Shown: positions 9,438 to 18,711 of the stretch, one piece after another
Layout of the letters: the number at the start of each line of letters is the position of its first letter
How positions within the stretch are numbered: position 1 is the stretch's first letter
NCBI RefSeq assembly: GCF_000518985.1
Contig: NZ_JAEQ01000025.1
Span: 1-58,187, forward strand
Source: Chelativorans sp. J32
Lineage (GTDB): Bacteria > Pseudomonadota > Alphaproteobacteria > Rhizobiales > Rhizobiaceae
Direction of reading: 5' to 3'
DNA length: 58,187 nucleotides
The notes under the pieces: model-generated
Seen by the model: only the letters and a program-made list of their open reading frames with translations
Told to the model about the DNA's origin: nothing
The model's database searches: none
Position numbers and translations under genes: made by a program

Positions 9438-10805
9438 ATGTCAGAGCCAGCCAATACGACGACCGACACCGTCCCCAGCCCCGGCGTTGGTGCAGGGCTG
9501 AGCGTGCGGCGCTCCGAATCCGGAAAGAGACCCGTCTATCTGGGCGATGGCGCGCGCACGCCTTTTCTGAGAGCGAGGGGAAAACCCGGCCCGTTCACGC
9601 CGGTTGATTTGGCGGTGCAGTGTGGGCGACCGCTCCTTGACCGGCTGCCTTTCGCGCCGGAAGAATTCGACCTCGTCATTCTCGGCTGCGTGAATGTCCT
9701 TGCGGATGAGATGAACCCCGCGCGTGTGGCAGCACTCCGCCTCGGCATGGGTGAGGCGATGCGCGCCTTTACGGTGCAAATCAACTGCGGTTCGGGCATG
9801 CAGTCGATCGACACGGGCTTTCGCCTGATCGAAGGCGGCGAGGCCGACCTGATCCTCGCCGGTGGGGCGGAAGCGCTCTCGCACGCCCCGCTCGTGCTTT
9901 CCAGAAAGGCCGCCGGCTGGTTCGCCCGGTTTGCCATGGCGAAGACGGCGTGGGACAGGGCGGCCGCCATTGGCGCCTTCCGGCCGGACATGGCCAAGCC
10001 CATAATCGGGCTCGAGCGAGGGCTAACGGATCCTGTCACCGACCTCAGCATGGGGCAGACAGCCGAGATCATCGGCCACGCCTTCGGGGTGACGCGGGAG
10101 GCGGCGGACGCCTATGCCCTGGAAAGCCATCAACGGCTTGCGCGCGCCCAGGCGGAGGGCTTTCTAAAAGGCGAGGTCGTCGCCTCCGTCGCGCGTGACG
10201 GCACGCTCTACGACCATGACGACGGTGTGCGGCCCGACACCTCCATGGAAAAGCTCGCCAAGCTCAAACCGGCCTTCGAGCGGCCGCATGGCCGGGTGAC
10301 ACCCGGCAACTCCTCCCAGATCACCGATGGCGCAAGTTGGGTTGTGATCGCTTCGGAAGAGGCGGTCGCGAAATATGGGCTGACGCCGCTTGCGCGCATC
10401 GTAGACAGCGAATGGGCTGCACTAGATCCTTCGGTGATGGGACTGGGTCCGACGATCTGTTCGACCGAACTTATGAAGCGACGCGGGCTCCTTCGCGAGG
10501 ATATCGATCTCTGGGAGATCAACGAGGCCTTTGCGGCGCAAATCCTGGCATGCCTTGCCGCGTGGGAGGATGATGAATATTGCCGCGAGATACTGGGCTT
10601 GGAGCGGCCCTTTGGCACGGTGGACCGCGACCGGCTCAATGTCGATGGCGGTGCCATCAGCCTCGGCCATCCGGTCGGCTCCAGCGGAAACCGGATCGTG
10701 CTTCATCTTGCGAACGCCATGCGCAGGCTGGGCCTCAAGCGCGGCATCGCCACCGAATGCATCGGCGGCGGACAGGGTGGCGCCATGCTTCTGGAGGTGG
10801 TGTGA
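9438..10805 (+). CDS. acetyl-CoA C-acyltransferase (thiolase II, beta-oxidation)
   Basis: Catalyses the thiolytic last step of fatty-acid beta-oxidation. The active-site residues are all visible: the acyl-accepting Cys in INCGSGMQS, NEAFA, the His in SLGHPVGSSG, and the second Cys in ECIGGGQGG. The 455-residue length suits the long FadI-like thiolases. ATG 9438 was preferred over an in-frame GTG at 9432 because AAGGGG lies five bases upstream. Its TGA shares a base with the next ATG (TGATG), coupling it to the multifunctional partner, which is the usual fadI-fadJ arrangement. Confidence 0.9.
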   Translation: MSEPANTTTDTVPSPGVGAGLSVRRSESGKRPVYLGDGARTPFLRARGKPGPFTPVDLAVQCGRPLLDRLPFAPEEFDLVILGCVNVLADEMNPARVAALRLGMGEAMRAFTVQINCGSGMQSIDTGFRLIEGGEADLILAGGAEALSHAPLVLSRKAAGWFARFAMAKTAWDRAAAIGAFRPDMAKPIIGLERGLTDPVTDLSMGQTAEIIGHAFGVTREAADAYALESHQRLARAQAEGFLKGEVVASVARDGTLYDHDDGVRPDTSMEKLAKLKPAFERPHGRVTPGNSSQITDGASWVVIASEEAVAKYGLTPLARIVDSEWAALDPSVMGLGPTICSTELMKRRGLLREDIDLWEINEAFAAQILACLAAWEDDEYCREILGLERPFGTVDRDRLNVDGGAISLGHPVGSSGNRIVLHLANAMRRLGLKRGIATECIGGGQGGAMLLEVV

Positions 10806-12928
10806 TGCCTATCTCGCACAAGGTTTGGCAATTGTTGGAGCATCGCAACAATTATCTGGGCCCGGAAGGAGAGCCGACGCGTGTGCTTGCCAATTGGCGC
10901 TACACGAAGGACGAGGATGGCGTTGTCTGGCTCGTTCTTGACCGGGCTGGTGAAAGCACGAACACGCTCTCCGAAGCGGTACTGGCGGAACTCCAGATCG
11001 TGTTGGAGGACCTGCGAACGCTGAACGCGCGGGCACTTGTGATCCGCTCGGGGAAGAAGGGTGGCTTCGCGGCCGGCGCGGACATCCGAGACTTCCGCGG
11101 CATCCGGGACGCGGGGGAAGTAGAAAGGCACATTCAGCGCGCGCACGACATCATCGACCGGCTGGCGGCGCTCGCGATGCCCACGGTCGCCGTCGTCCAC
11201 GGCCACTGTTTGGGCGGAGGGCTCGAACTGGCGCTCGCTTGCAGGTACCGCATTGCGGTCACTGGTGCGAGCTTCGGCTTTCCGGAGATCCTTCTCGGGC
11301 TTCATCCCGGTCTGGGTGGCACATTCCGGCTCACCTCGCTCATAGACCCGGTCGAGGCTATGACAATGGTGCTCACGGGCCGCACCGTACATACGAAAAA
11401 GGCGAGGGCGATCGGGCTCGTCGACGAGGTCGTCGAGGAGAGGCATGTCCGTCAGGCGATAACCGCGGCGATCGCCGGAGAAATCAGGCGTTCATCCGGC
11501 GGATGGAAGGCGAGCATCTTTGGCGTTGGGCCCGCGCGCCGCATGGCGGCCGCCCGCATGCGGGCGGAAGCCGAGAAGAATGCGCCGAAACAACACTACC
11601 CCGCGCCGTACCGCCTTATCGATCTGTGGGAGGAGCATGGCGGAGACCCCAGAGCCATGCAGCGGGCGGAGATCCGCTCCTTCTCCGAACTCCTGGTCGG
11701 CGAGACGGCACAGCATCTCATCCGCGTCTTCTTCCTGCGCGAAGGATTGAAGTCGCTCGCCAAAGGAGAGAGCGGCATTTCTCGCGTTCATGTCATCGGC
11801 GCGGGCACGATGGGTGGCGATATCGCTGCCTGGTGTGCAGCGCGGGGCCTGCGGGTGACGTTGACGGACCTCGATCCCAGGGCCATAGCCCGCGCCGTCG
11901 GTCGTGCCTCCGCCTTCTTCGACAAGCGGCTTCATTCCAGTCTCGAGCGCCGCGACGCGCTAGACCGCCTGTTACCCGATTTCGATGGAGGCGGTCTCGC
12001 CAAGGCTGATCTCGTCATCGAAGCGGTAGCGGAGAAGGCGGAGGTAAAGCGCAGGGTCTATGAGGCGATCGCGCCTGGTATGAAGCCCAGTGCGATCCTG
12101 GCGACGAACACCTCATCGATCCCGCTGGAAGTGTTGCGCGAGGGACTGCCTTTCCCAGACCGTTTCCTGGGGCTCCACTTCTTCAATCCGGTCACGCGGA
12201 TGGAACTGGTGGAGATCGTGGCTCATGACGGGGCAAGCGAGGAGACGCTTGCGCGGGGGCGTGCTTTCTGCGGCGATATCTCCCGCTTGCCGGCGCCGGT
12301 GAAGAGCGCGCCCGGATTTCTTGTCAACCGTGCCCTCACGCCTTATCTGGTCGAAGCCTTTATCATGTTCGACGAGGGCCTCCCGAAGGAGGCGATCGAC
12401 CGCGCGGCCCGTAACTTCGGCATGCCCATGGGGCCGCTCGAACTGGCGGACCGCGTGGGTCTCGATATCTGCCTGGAGGTCGCGCGCATGCTCAAGGAGC
12501 GTTCGTCCGACCCCATGCCCGAAATCCCCTTATGGCTCGTCCACAAGGTCGAGGCGGGCGAGACCGGCCGCAAGGCGGGCAGGGGCTTTTATGTCTATGA
12601 TGAAAAGGGCGTGCCGCGGAAGGAGGAGACGAAGGTGGCGGACGATCCGCAGATCCCCCGGGCCGACGCCGAAACGGCAGACCGGCTAATCCTGCCTATG
12701 CTGAACACGCTTGTGCGCTGTCTGCGCGAAGGCATTGTCGCCGATGAGGAAATTGTTGATGGCGCCATGATCTTCGGCACGGGCTTCGCGCCGTTCCGAG
12801 GCGGACCTCTTCTCTACGCCCGCGAACGCGGAGCGAGCGACATCATCGCCAAGCTGCGCCGTCTCGAAGAGAAGCATGGCGAACGGTTCGCGCCTGACGA
12901 GGGCTGGCAATCCATCATGACAAGGTAA
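10805..12928 (+). CDS. enoyl-CoA hydratase/3-hydroxyacyl-CoA dehydrogenase (FadJ/FadB-like)
   Basis: Two-domain beta-oxidation enzyme of 707 residues that hydrates enoyl-CoA and oxidises the product with NAD. The N-terminal crotonase domain (about 1-260) has the oxyanion-hole stretch HGHCLGGGLELAL and GLHPGLGGT. The central domain has the nucleotide-binding motif VIGAGTMGGDIAAW, and the HFFNPVTRMELVEI signature of 3-hydroxyacyl-CoA dehydrogenase follows. The C terminus contains the two dehydrogenase C-domains (PGFLVNR..., GAMIFGTGFAPFRGG). The start at 10805 overlaps the thiolase stop; the frame is open further upstream but that part lies inside the thiolase gene. Confidence 0.92.
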   Translation: MPISHKVWQLLEHRNNYLGPEGEPTRVLANWRYTKDEDGVVWLVLDRAGESTNTLSEAVLAELQIVLEDLRTLNARALVIRSGKKGGFAAGADIRDFRGIRDAGEVERHIQRAHDIIDRLAALAMPTVAVVHGHCLGGGLELALACRYRIAVTGASFGFPEILLGLHPGLGGTFRLTSLIDPVEAMTMVLTGRTVHTKKARAIGLVDEVVEERHVRQAITAAIAGEIRRSSGGWKASIFGVGPARRMAAARMRAEAEKNAPKQHYPAPYRLIDLWEEHGGDPRAMQRAEIRSFSELLVGETAQHLIRVFFLREGLKSLAKGESGISRVHVIGAGTMGGDIAAWCAARGLRVTLTDLDPRAIARAVGRASAFFDKRLHSSLERRDALDRLLPDFDGGGLAKADLVIEAVAEKAEVKRRVYEAIAPGMKPSAILATNTSSIPLEVLREGLPFPDRFLGLHFFNPVTRMELVEIVAHDGASEETLARGRAFCGDISRLPAPVKSAPGFLVNRALTPYLVEAFIMFDEGLPKEAIDRAARNFGMPMGPLELADRVGLDICLEVARMLKERSSDPMPEIPLWLVHKVEAGETGRKAGRGFYVYDEKGVPRKEETKVADDPQIPRADAETADRLILPMLNTLVRCLREGIVADEEIVDGAMIFGTGFAPFRGGPLLYARERGASDIIAKLRRLEEKHGERFAPDEGWQSIMTR

Positions 12929-12964
12929 CCTTCGCCCCTCTGGCCTGGCCAACGGGGGCGAAGG
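12929..12964. terminator. hairpin between convergent genes
   Basis: A perfect ten-base-pair stem, CCTTCGCCCC / GGGGCGAAGG, with a 16-base loop begins directly after the stop of the beta-oxidation gene and lies just before the end of the convergent SDR gene. There is no strong T-run on either side, so it is a likely but not classical bidirectional terminator. Confidence 0.5.
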
Positions 12965-12986
12965 AATGCTTCGTGAAGCACGTACT

Positions 12987-13838
12987 CTATCCACCCACCA
13001 GCGTTCCGCCGTTGGGGTGCAGCGTCTGGCCGGTGATGTAGGAAGAATCCTCGCAAGCGAGGAACAGCATGCAGGGCGCCACTTCGTTCGGTTGGCCGGG
13101 CCGGCCAAGCGGCACGTTCTTGCCAAATTTTGCGACATTCTCGGCAGGGAAAGAGGCCGGAATCAGCGGCGTCCAGATCGGGCCTGGTGCGACGGCATTC
13201 ACACGGATGCCTTTCGAGGCGAGATTGCCTGAGAGCGCACGCACGAAGGCGAGGATGGCACCTTTGGTTGACGCATAATCCATCAACACATCCTGTCCCT
13301 TAAAGGCAGTCACAGATGTCGTGCAGATGATGGACGAGCCTTGTTGCATATGCGGCAAGGCAGCCCGCGTCACCCGGAACATGCCGAAAATGTTGGTCTT
13401 GTAGGTCCGCTCCAGTTGCTCATCCGAAATGTCGGTCAGCTCTTCCTGATAGTGCTGCTCGGCGGCATTGTTGACGAGAACATCGATTTTTCCGAAACGG
13501 TCGATCACGGCCTGGACGAAGCGCTCCGCCGTGTCGGTCTCTCCCACATCGCCGGCCATGGAGAACACTTCCGCCCCTTCGGCCTGAACGAGCTGTTCGG
13601 TTTCCTCGGCGTCCTTCTTCTCGTCCTTGTAGAGGAATGCGACCTTCGCTCCCTCACGTGCGAAGAGAATGGCGGTGGCACGGCCGATGCCGGAATCGCC
13701 GCCTGTGATGACCGCCACCTTTCCTTTCAGTCGGTCCGAGCCGCGGTAGCGGGGAGTGAAATCCGGACGCGGATCCATCTCGTGCTCTTTGCCCGGCTGG
13801 TGTTCTTGCTCCTGCTTCGGAAGTGTCTGCTCGCTCAT
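12987..13838 (-). CDS. SDR family oxidoreductase (YghA-like, 283 aa)
   Basis: Classical short-chain dehydrogenase. Cofactor motif VITGGDSGIGRATAIL follows a polar N-terminal extension of about 45 residues (PKQEQEHQPGKEHEMDPRPD) typical of the stress-induced YghA/YhdG-like group. NNAAEQ and the catalytic Ser with YASTK are intact. I start at ATG 13838; the frame is open 64 codons further but that part looks non-coding. The substrate cannot be read from sequence. It lies divergent from a DUF3008 peptide gene and near trehalose genes, which fits a general-stress role (inference). Confidence 0.87.
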   Translation of the reverse strand: MSEQTLPKQEQEHQPGKEHEMDPRPDFTPRYRGSDRLKGKVAVITGGDSGIGRATAILFAREGAKVAFLYKDEKKDAEETEQLVQAEGAEVFSMAGDVGETDTAERFVQAVIDRFGKIDVLVNNAAEQHYQEELTDISDEQLERTYKTNIFGMFRVTRAALPHMQQGSSIICTTSVTAFKGQDVLMDYASTKGAILAFVRALSGNLASKGIRVNAVAPGPIWTPLIPASFPAENVAKFGKNVPLGRPGQPNEVAPCMLFLACEDSSYITGQTLHPNGGTLVGG

Positions 13839-13960
13839 TGCCTTGCCTCGTGTCCAGGGTTTCTCAGAAGAACACGATGCGCAGTCTTCCTGTTCCCGTT
13901 CCGTCCGGAACTTTCCTTTGCCTTGAGGGATTTTTCGTCCATCAAGCAAGGAGGCGAGTG

Positions 13961-14146
13961 ATGCCTGCAAAATCCAAGGCACAGCAGAAAGCAGCCGGTG
14001 CCGCGCTATCGGCCAAGCGGGGTGAGACACCGAAATCCAAGCTCAAGGGCGCTTCACGCGGAATGGAGGAATCCATGAGCGAGAAGCAGCTTGAGGAGCT
14101 TGCCCACACCAAGCGAAAGAACCTGCCGAACAAGAAAAAGGACTGA
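13961..14146 (+). CDS. DUF3008 family small basic protein (61 aa)
   Basis: The ATG is preceded by a strong AAGGAGG with six-base spacing. The 61-residue product is Lys/Ala-rich: MPAKSKAQQKAAGAALSAKR near the start, SRGMEESMSEKQLEELA in the middle and TKRKNLPNKKKD at the end. This is the pattern of DUF3008, small soluble proteins of unknown role often seen next to stress genes. It diverges from the SDR gene, sharing a 122-base promoter region. Confidence 0.8.
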   Translation: MPAKSKAQQKAAGAALSAKRGETPKSKLKGASRGMEESMSEKQLEELAHTKRKNLPNKKKD

Positions 14147-14263
14147 CGAGCGGTTCTTGTAAAAGCGCCTGCGGTTTCGTTCAGGCATGGATCCTGCGGA
14201 TTAAGCGGAGGCACCCACGCCCGAAAGCGGCCGAACGCGCCGGCTCGCCGGAGAATGCCTTCC

Positions 14264-15655
14264 CTATTCCTCGTCCTTCTTCGTCTCGCCCCTTTCGAGC
14301 GCGGCCATGAAGCAGTTCAGCCAATTGGTCGAGTCGTGTTTGCGGATTCTTTCCATAAGCGCTGCCTGCCGATCCTGCCTTTCCTCAAGCGGCATTGTAA
14401 GCGCTCGGCAGAGATTGCGGGCCATGTCGTCCACATCGTAGGGATTGACGATCAATGCCTCGTGCAGGTCCTCGGCGGCACCCGCGAATTTCGAAAGCAC
14501 CAGCACGCCAGGGTCGTCCATGGATTGGGCGGCGACATATTCCTTTGCAACGAGGTTCATGCCGTCGCGCAGCGGCGTGACGAAGCCCACCTGGCTTGCG
14601 CGATAGAGGGCCGCGAGCGCATCGCGTGGCACCGTGCCGTGGATGTAGCGCACGGGCGTCCAGTTGAAATCGGCAAAGCGGCCATTGATGGCGCCGGAAA
14701 GCGCTTCAAGCTCCTTGCGGATCTCGACATAGGCCTCGACCTCCTCACGCGTAGGCGTGGCGATCTGCATGAGCGCGACGGACTTGCGCATCTCCGGATA
14801 CATTTCCAGAAGACGGGCGAATGCCCGCAGCCGATCCGGCAGGCCTTTGGTGTAGTCCAACCGATCGACGCCGATAATCTGTCTACGCCCCAGGATTTCG
14901 CGGCGTTTCGTCTCGATCTGCACGGCGTCGTTTGGCTTCTCGGCCATGGCCACGAAGGCGTCTACGTCGATGCCGATCGGATAGAAGCCGGCGATCACCT
15001 CCCGTTCGCGCGTCTTGATGCGGCCGTCGGGAAGCAGCTCGCAGCCCAGATGATCCTCGACATAGCGCAGGAGATTGTTGAGGTCCGTCTGCGTCTGGAA
15101 GCCGACCACGTCATACTTCAGGAGGCACTCGACCAGCCAGCGGTGGCGGGGCACTGCCGCGAGGATTTCAGGTGGCGGCAGGGGGATATGCAGGAAGAAG
15201 CCGATGCGCTGCTTGCAGCCACGCTCGCGCAGTTCCGCCGCGAGGGGGATCAGGTGGTAGTCATGGATCCAGATCAGATCGTCATCACGCAGGATGGAGG
15301 CCAGCGCGTTCGCGAATTTCGCGTTGACTCTGCGGTAGCCCTCCAGGAACGCCGTCTTGTACTCCACCAGGTCCAACCGGTAATGGAAGAGGGGCCAGAG
15401 CACGCTGTTGGCGAAACCCAGATAATATTCTGCGTAATCCTGTTCGGTGAGCGGGATCGTTGCCTGCGTGACCTCCCCGATCTTGCGGATGCGCGGCTCG
15501 GGCTCCTCCTCGTATTTCAGCGTCTGACCGTCCCAGCCCATCCAAACGCCGCCCCGCTGGCGCAGGGAATCCGCAAGGCCCACGGCCAGGCCGCCGGCCT
15601 GAGACGTCCTTGTCAGATCCGCAACGCGGTTCGAGACGACGACAAGCCTGTTCAC
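14264..15655 (-). CDS. otsA: alpha,alpha-trehalose-phosphate synthase (GT20)
   Basis: Makes trehalose-6-phosphate from UDP-glucose and glucose-6-phosphate. The N terminus [14 protein letters not shown] matches the start of OtsA proteins, and the family residues continue through [19 protein letters not shown] and [15 protein letters not shown] start at GTG 15655, which overlaps the stop of the upstream GH15 gene by four bases (GTGA); upstream in-frame ATGs would add residues not seen in the family. Length 463 aa is normal. It is the last gene of otsB-GH15-otsA. Confidence 0.92.
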   Translation of the reverse strand: MNRLVVVSNRVADLTRTSQAGGLAVGLADSLRQRGGVWMGWDGQTLKYEEEPEPRIRKIGEVTQATIPLTEQDYAEYYLGFANSVLWPLFHYRLDLVEYKTAFLEGYRRVNAKFANALASILRDDDLIWIHDYHLIPLAAELRERGCKQRIGFFLHIPLPPPEILAAVPRHRWLVECLLKYDVVGFQTQTDLNNLLRYVEDHLGCELLPDGRIKTREREVIAGFYPIGIDVDAFVAMAEKPNDAVQIETKRREILGRRQIIGVDRLDYTKGLPDRLRAFARLLEMYPEMRKSVALMQIATPTREEVEAYVEIRKELEALSGAINGRFADFNWTPVRYIHGTVPRDALAALYRASQVGFVTPLRDGMNLVAKEYVAAQSMDDPGVLVLSKFAGAAEDLHEALIVNPYDVDDMARNLCRALTMPLEERQDRQAALMERIRKHDSTNWLNCFMAALERGETKKDEE

Positions 15656-17433
15656 ACTACTGTCTCCCATGGTTTGGATAGCCGGCGGGCGCCATTGATG
15701 ATGCCCACCATAGAATAGGTCTGCGGATAATTGCCCCACATCTCGCCGGTGACGGGATGGGTATCTTCGGACAGAATCCCCAGCGGGTTACGAGCCTTCA
15801 GCAATGCCTCGAAAATCTCGCGCGCTTCCTCCCGCCGACCGATGCGTGCAAGCGCGTCGAGACGCCAAAAAGCGCAGATATTGAAAGCGACTTCCGGCTT
15901 GCCGAAATCGTCGGCGGCCTCGTAACGCATCATGTGCGGCCCAATGGCGAGCACCTTCTCGAGCTCGTCAACAGTGCTCACAAAGCGCGGATCGCGCGGA
16001 TCGATAAAGCCGACTTCCGCCATTAGAAGCACGCTCGCGTCGAGCGTCTCGCCTCCAAAGCTTTCCACGAATGCCCGACGCTTCTCCGACCAGGCTTCGG
16101 CCAGGATGCGCTCCTTGATCTCGTCCGCACGCTCTCTCCAATAGCGAACACGCGCAGCTTCTCCTAATTGGGCGGCTATGTGGGCGAGCCTGTCGCAGGC
16201 GGCCCAACACATAAGGCTAGAGGACGTGTGAACGCGTGAGCGGGAACGGAGTTCCCACATACCCGCATCAGGTTGATTGTATAGCCGGTAGGCCTGTTCG
16301 CCCGCTTGTTCCAGCAACTGGAAGTGCGTGATATTCGGCTTCATCTCGATGCGGCGGTCGAAGAAGATCTGGGCCGCGCCCAAGATCACATTGCCGTAAA
16401 CGTCGTGTTGATAGTGCTCGAAGGCTTGGTTTCCGCAGCGCACGGGCCCCATGCCGCGATAACCTGCGAAATGGTCGAGGATATTCTCGGTCAGCTGCCT
16501 TTCCCGCCCGATGCCGAAAACCGGCTGCAAGTGGCCCCCATCGGCATCGGCCACGATATCCATCAGATATCGGAAGTAGTTTTCCATCGTCTGGACGGTG
16601 CCAAGGCTGTTTAAGGCCCGTACGACGAAGAAGGCGTCGCGCAACCAGCAGAAGCGGTAGTCCCAATTACGCCCGCTGTCGGGTGCTTCTGGAATGCTCG
16701 TCGTCATCGCCGCGATGATGGCGCCCGTGGGCTCATAGGTGCACATCTTCAGCGTGATCGCCGCGCGGATCACCGCATCCTGCCATTCGAAGGGCAGAGC
16801 GAGATTGGCCACCCATCCGCGCCAGTAGGCCGCCGTCCGCTCCTCGAACTCGCGCGCGGTATGCGCTACGCCGTCCTCAATGGTCTCGTCAGGACCGAAG
16901 ATGAAATCGATCGGTGCGGACAGATTGAAAAAGGTCTCATCGAGCACATAGTCGATCGGAGCGTTCGTGGTGAGCCTCAAGGTCATCTCAGGCCCGACAT
17001 AACGTATATGGTTTGAGCCACGGGTCGACTGAGGACGCTGGGTCCCATAGCCGAAGGTCGGTTTGACCCGAATGGAGATGCGCGGTGTGCCTGAAAGAGG
17101 GCGGATACGCCGCACCAGTGTTTGCGGACGGAAAATGCGGTCGCGCCAGAAGAAGCGCGGTGCGGAATCGGTTATTTCCAGTGAACCGGAACTGCTGTGC
17201 AGCCGCGTGACGAGAACTGCGGTATTGCCGTCATAATGCTGTTCTGTCTCCGTCAGGCCTTCAAGCCCGATCGAGAAAAGCCCTTCCGAGGGATCGTCCT
17301 CCCCCGCCAGCAGCGCGTTGAAGACCGGATCTCCATCGAAACGCGGCAGGCAACACCACAAAATGCGACCCTTTGGGTCGATGAGCGCAGAATAGGTGCA
17401 ATTGCCGATAACGCCCAGATTGAGTGTTGTCAT
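15652..17433 (-). CDS. glycoside hydrolase family 15 protein (glucoamylase/trehalase type)
   Basis: A 593-residue cytosolic GH15 enzyme: no signal peptide; N-terminal beta domain beginning LGVIGNCTYSALIDPKGRIL, and a catalytic (alpha/alpha)6 barrel with the motif SGRNWDYRFCWLRDAFF. Members of this bacterial clade are called glucoamylases or trehalases. The position between otsB and otsA argues for alpha-trehalose or a related glucoside as substrate, but this is inference. It overlaps otsA by four bases and starts 19 bases after otsB, so the three form one operon. Confidence 0.87.
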   Translation of the reverse strand: MTTLNLGVIGNCTYSALIDPKGRILWCCLPRFDGDPVFNALLAGEDDPSEGLFSIGLEGLTETEQHYDGNTAVLVTRLHSSSGSLEITDSAPRFFWRDRIFRPQTLVRRIRPLSGTPRISIRVKPTFGYGTQRPQSTRGSNHIRYVGPEMTLRLTTNAPIDYVLDETFFNLSAPIDFIFGPDETIEDGVAHTAREFEERTAAYWRGWVANLALPFEWQDAVIRAAITLKMCTYEPTGAIIAAMTTSIPEAPDSGRNWDYRFCWLRDAFFVVRALNSLGTVQTMENYFRYLMDIVADADGGHLQPVFGIGRERQLTENILDHFAGYRGMGPVRCGNQAFEHYQHDVYGNVILGAAQIFFDRRIEMKPNITHFQLLEQAGEQAYRLYNQPDAGMWELRSRSRVHTSSSLMCWAACDRLAHIAAQLGEAARVRYWRERADEIKERILAEAWSEKRRAFVESFGGETLDASVLLMAEVGFIDPRDPRFVSTVDELEKVLAIGPHMMRYEAADDFGKPEVAFNICAFWRLDALARIGRREEAREIFEALLKARNPLGILSEDTHPVTGEMWGNYPQTYSMVGIINGARRLSKPWETVV

Positions 17434-17451
17434 GCTTGAAAACCTTATTTG

Positions 17452-18228
17452 TCAACGCCTCCGAAGGTCAAAACTATCGGCCAGACGGCCGAGCCACTCA
17501 CGAAAACTGGCCGTCCCTTCGGTCCGAAATTGGGCCGCGGTGGAACCCTCACCGATTTTGATGGAAATCCCGTTCAGATTTGCGATCTGATTGAAGGCAT
17601 CCTCGTCGGTTACGTCGTCGCCGGCAAAGAGCGGCACCCGTCCGCGAAAAGGCTCCTCCTGCATGAAGGCGCTCAAGGCGTCCGCCTTCGTCGCCTTTCC
17701 CCCTTTTACCTCGACCACCATCTTGCCATGAAGAAGATGAAGGCCATGCACGCCCGCTACTGCCGCATGCACGGCGGCAATCGACTCATCTGCCAGTTCA
17801 GGCCGCTGACGGTAGTGCAGGGCGAGAGAGCCGTGCTTGGTCTCGACAAGGACCCCGTCATGCGCATGAGCAAACGCTTCCAATTGTACCCGGACATGAG
17901 CGAGGGTCTCTTCGTCCACCACGCTGTCGATGCGCTGTCCGCCGGCTGTCCTGCGCTCCATGCCATGCACGCCTGCAACGGGCAGCCGTAGAGGCACCAG
18001 AAAGTGATCGATCGTCTCGATCGGCCGGCCCGTGATGATCGCAACCGCTCCGCGGGTGCTTTCCTGAAGGCGTGCCAGTATTTCGCGTGTGGCGAGGGGA
18101 ACGGAAACATCCTCTGGCCGTTCGGCGATATCTGCGAGCGTGCCGTCGAAGTCGAGAAAGATCGCGGTTGTCTCGGGCTTCAACGCCGCGTAATCGAGTG
18201 TCAGAAGAGATGCTGTTTCGCCGGCCAT
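17452..18228 (-). CDS. otsB: trehalose-6-phosphate phosphatase
   Basis: HAD-family phosphatase completing trehalose synthesis. The nucleophile motif FLDFDGTLADIA is at about residues 24-35, and the C-terminal GDDVTDEDAF metal-binding motif is intact. ATG 18228 gives 258 residues, the usual OtsB length; the open frame upstream is unlike a protein. First gene of the otsB-GH15-otsA operon. Confidence 0.9.
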   Translation of the reverse strand: MAGETASLLTLDYAALKPETTAIFLDFDGTLADIAERPEDVSVPLATREILARLQESTRGAVAIITGRPIETIDHFLVPLRLPVAGVHGMERRTAGGQRIDSVVDEETLAHVRVQLEAFAHAHDGVLVETKHGSLALHYRQRPELADESIAAVHAAVAGVHGLHLLHGKMVVEVKGGKATKADALSAFMQEEPFRGRVPLFAGDDVTDEDAFNQIANLNGISIKIGEGSTAAQFRTEGTASFREWLGRLADSFDLRRR

Positions 18229-18366
18229 GACTTCACGAAATTGTGGGTCTGGCGGCCGTGATTGTGCCGCGCTGACCGCATTTGTGAGGAACTGCCGGCG
18301 CAAGTCCAGCAGCCGTGCTGGGAGGCAGATAAAGCGATTTTGTCGTTTGGACAAGGTTGAGGACAG

Positions 18367-18705
18367 ATGATGCAAAGCTCAGGAATAATGGGGCGCGGCT
18401 TGGCGGCGTTTGCTCTGCTCGCCCTTTCGACCACTCTGGCAACCGCACAGGGCAGGGTGGATGCGCGCAATCTTTCTTGTGGAGAAGCTCGTTCCCTGGT
18501 GCAGCAAAATGGGGCGGTCGTGCTCACGACTGGGCGCTTCACCTACGATCGCTATGTCGCCGGAGAGCGCTTCTGTCCCGTTGGGCATGTCGCGGATGAT
18601 GCGTGGATCTCGACGCGCGATACCCAATCCTGCCGGGTCGGCTACAGGTGTATCCTCAATCCATGGGACGATGACGAAGACACCATTCTGAGGATCCCCC
18701 GCTAG
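18367..18705 (+). CDS. small secreted protein with four cysteines (112 aa)
   Basis: GAGGA precedes the double ATG at 18367/18370. The product has a signal peptide ending in LATAQ and a mature part of about 85 residues with four Cys (LSCGE, RFCPVG, QSCRVG, YRCILN), suggesting a compact disulfide-bonded periplasmic domain. The tail is acidic (DDDEDT). Similar small secreted proteins are common and uncharacterised in this order. It diverges from otsB and ends six bases before the stop of the convergent clpP gene. Confidence 0.75.
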   Translation: MMQSSGIMGRGLAAFALLALSTTLATAQGRVDARNLSCGEARSLVQQNGAVVLTTGRFTYDRYVAGERFCPVGHVADDAWISTRDTQSCRVGYRCILNPWDDDEDTILRIPR

Positions 18706-18711
18706 TGAGGG

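Noticed and set aside
13839-13960. EcfG (general stress sigma factor) promoter for the SDR/DUF3008 pair
   Set aside because: A GGAAC...GTT pair exists on the minus strand but the spacing is 18 rather than 16-17 bases, so it is not convincing.
14255-15718. Open frame of 487 codons antisense to otsA
   Set aside because: Mirrors otsA in the other strand; otsA is clearly the gene.
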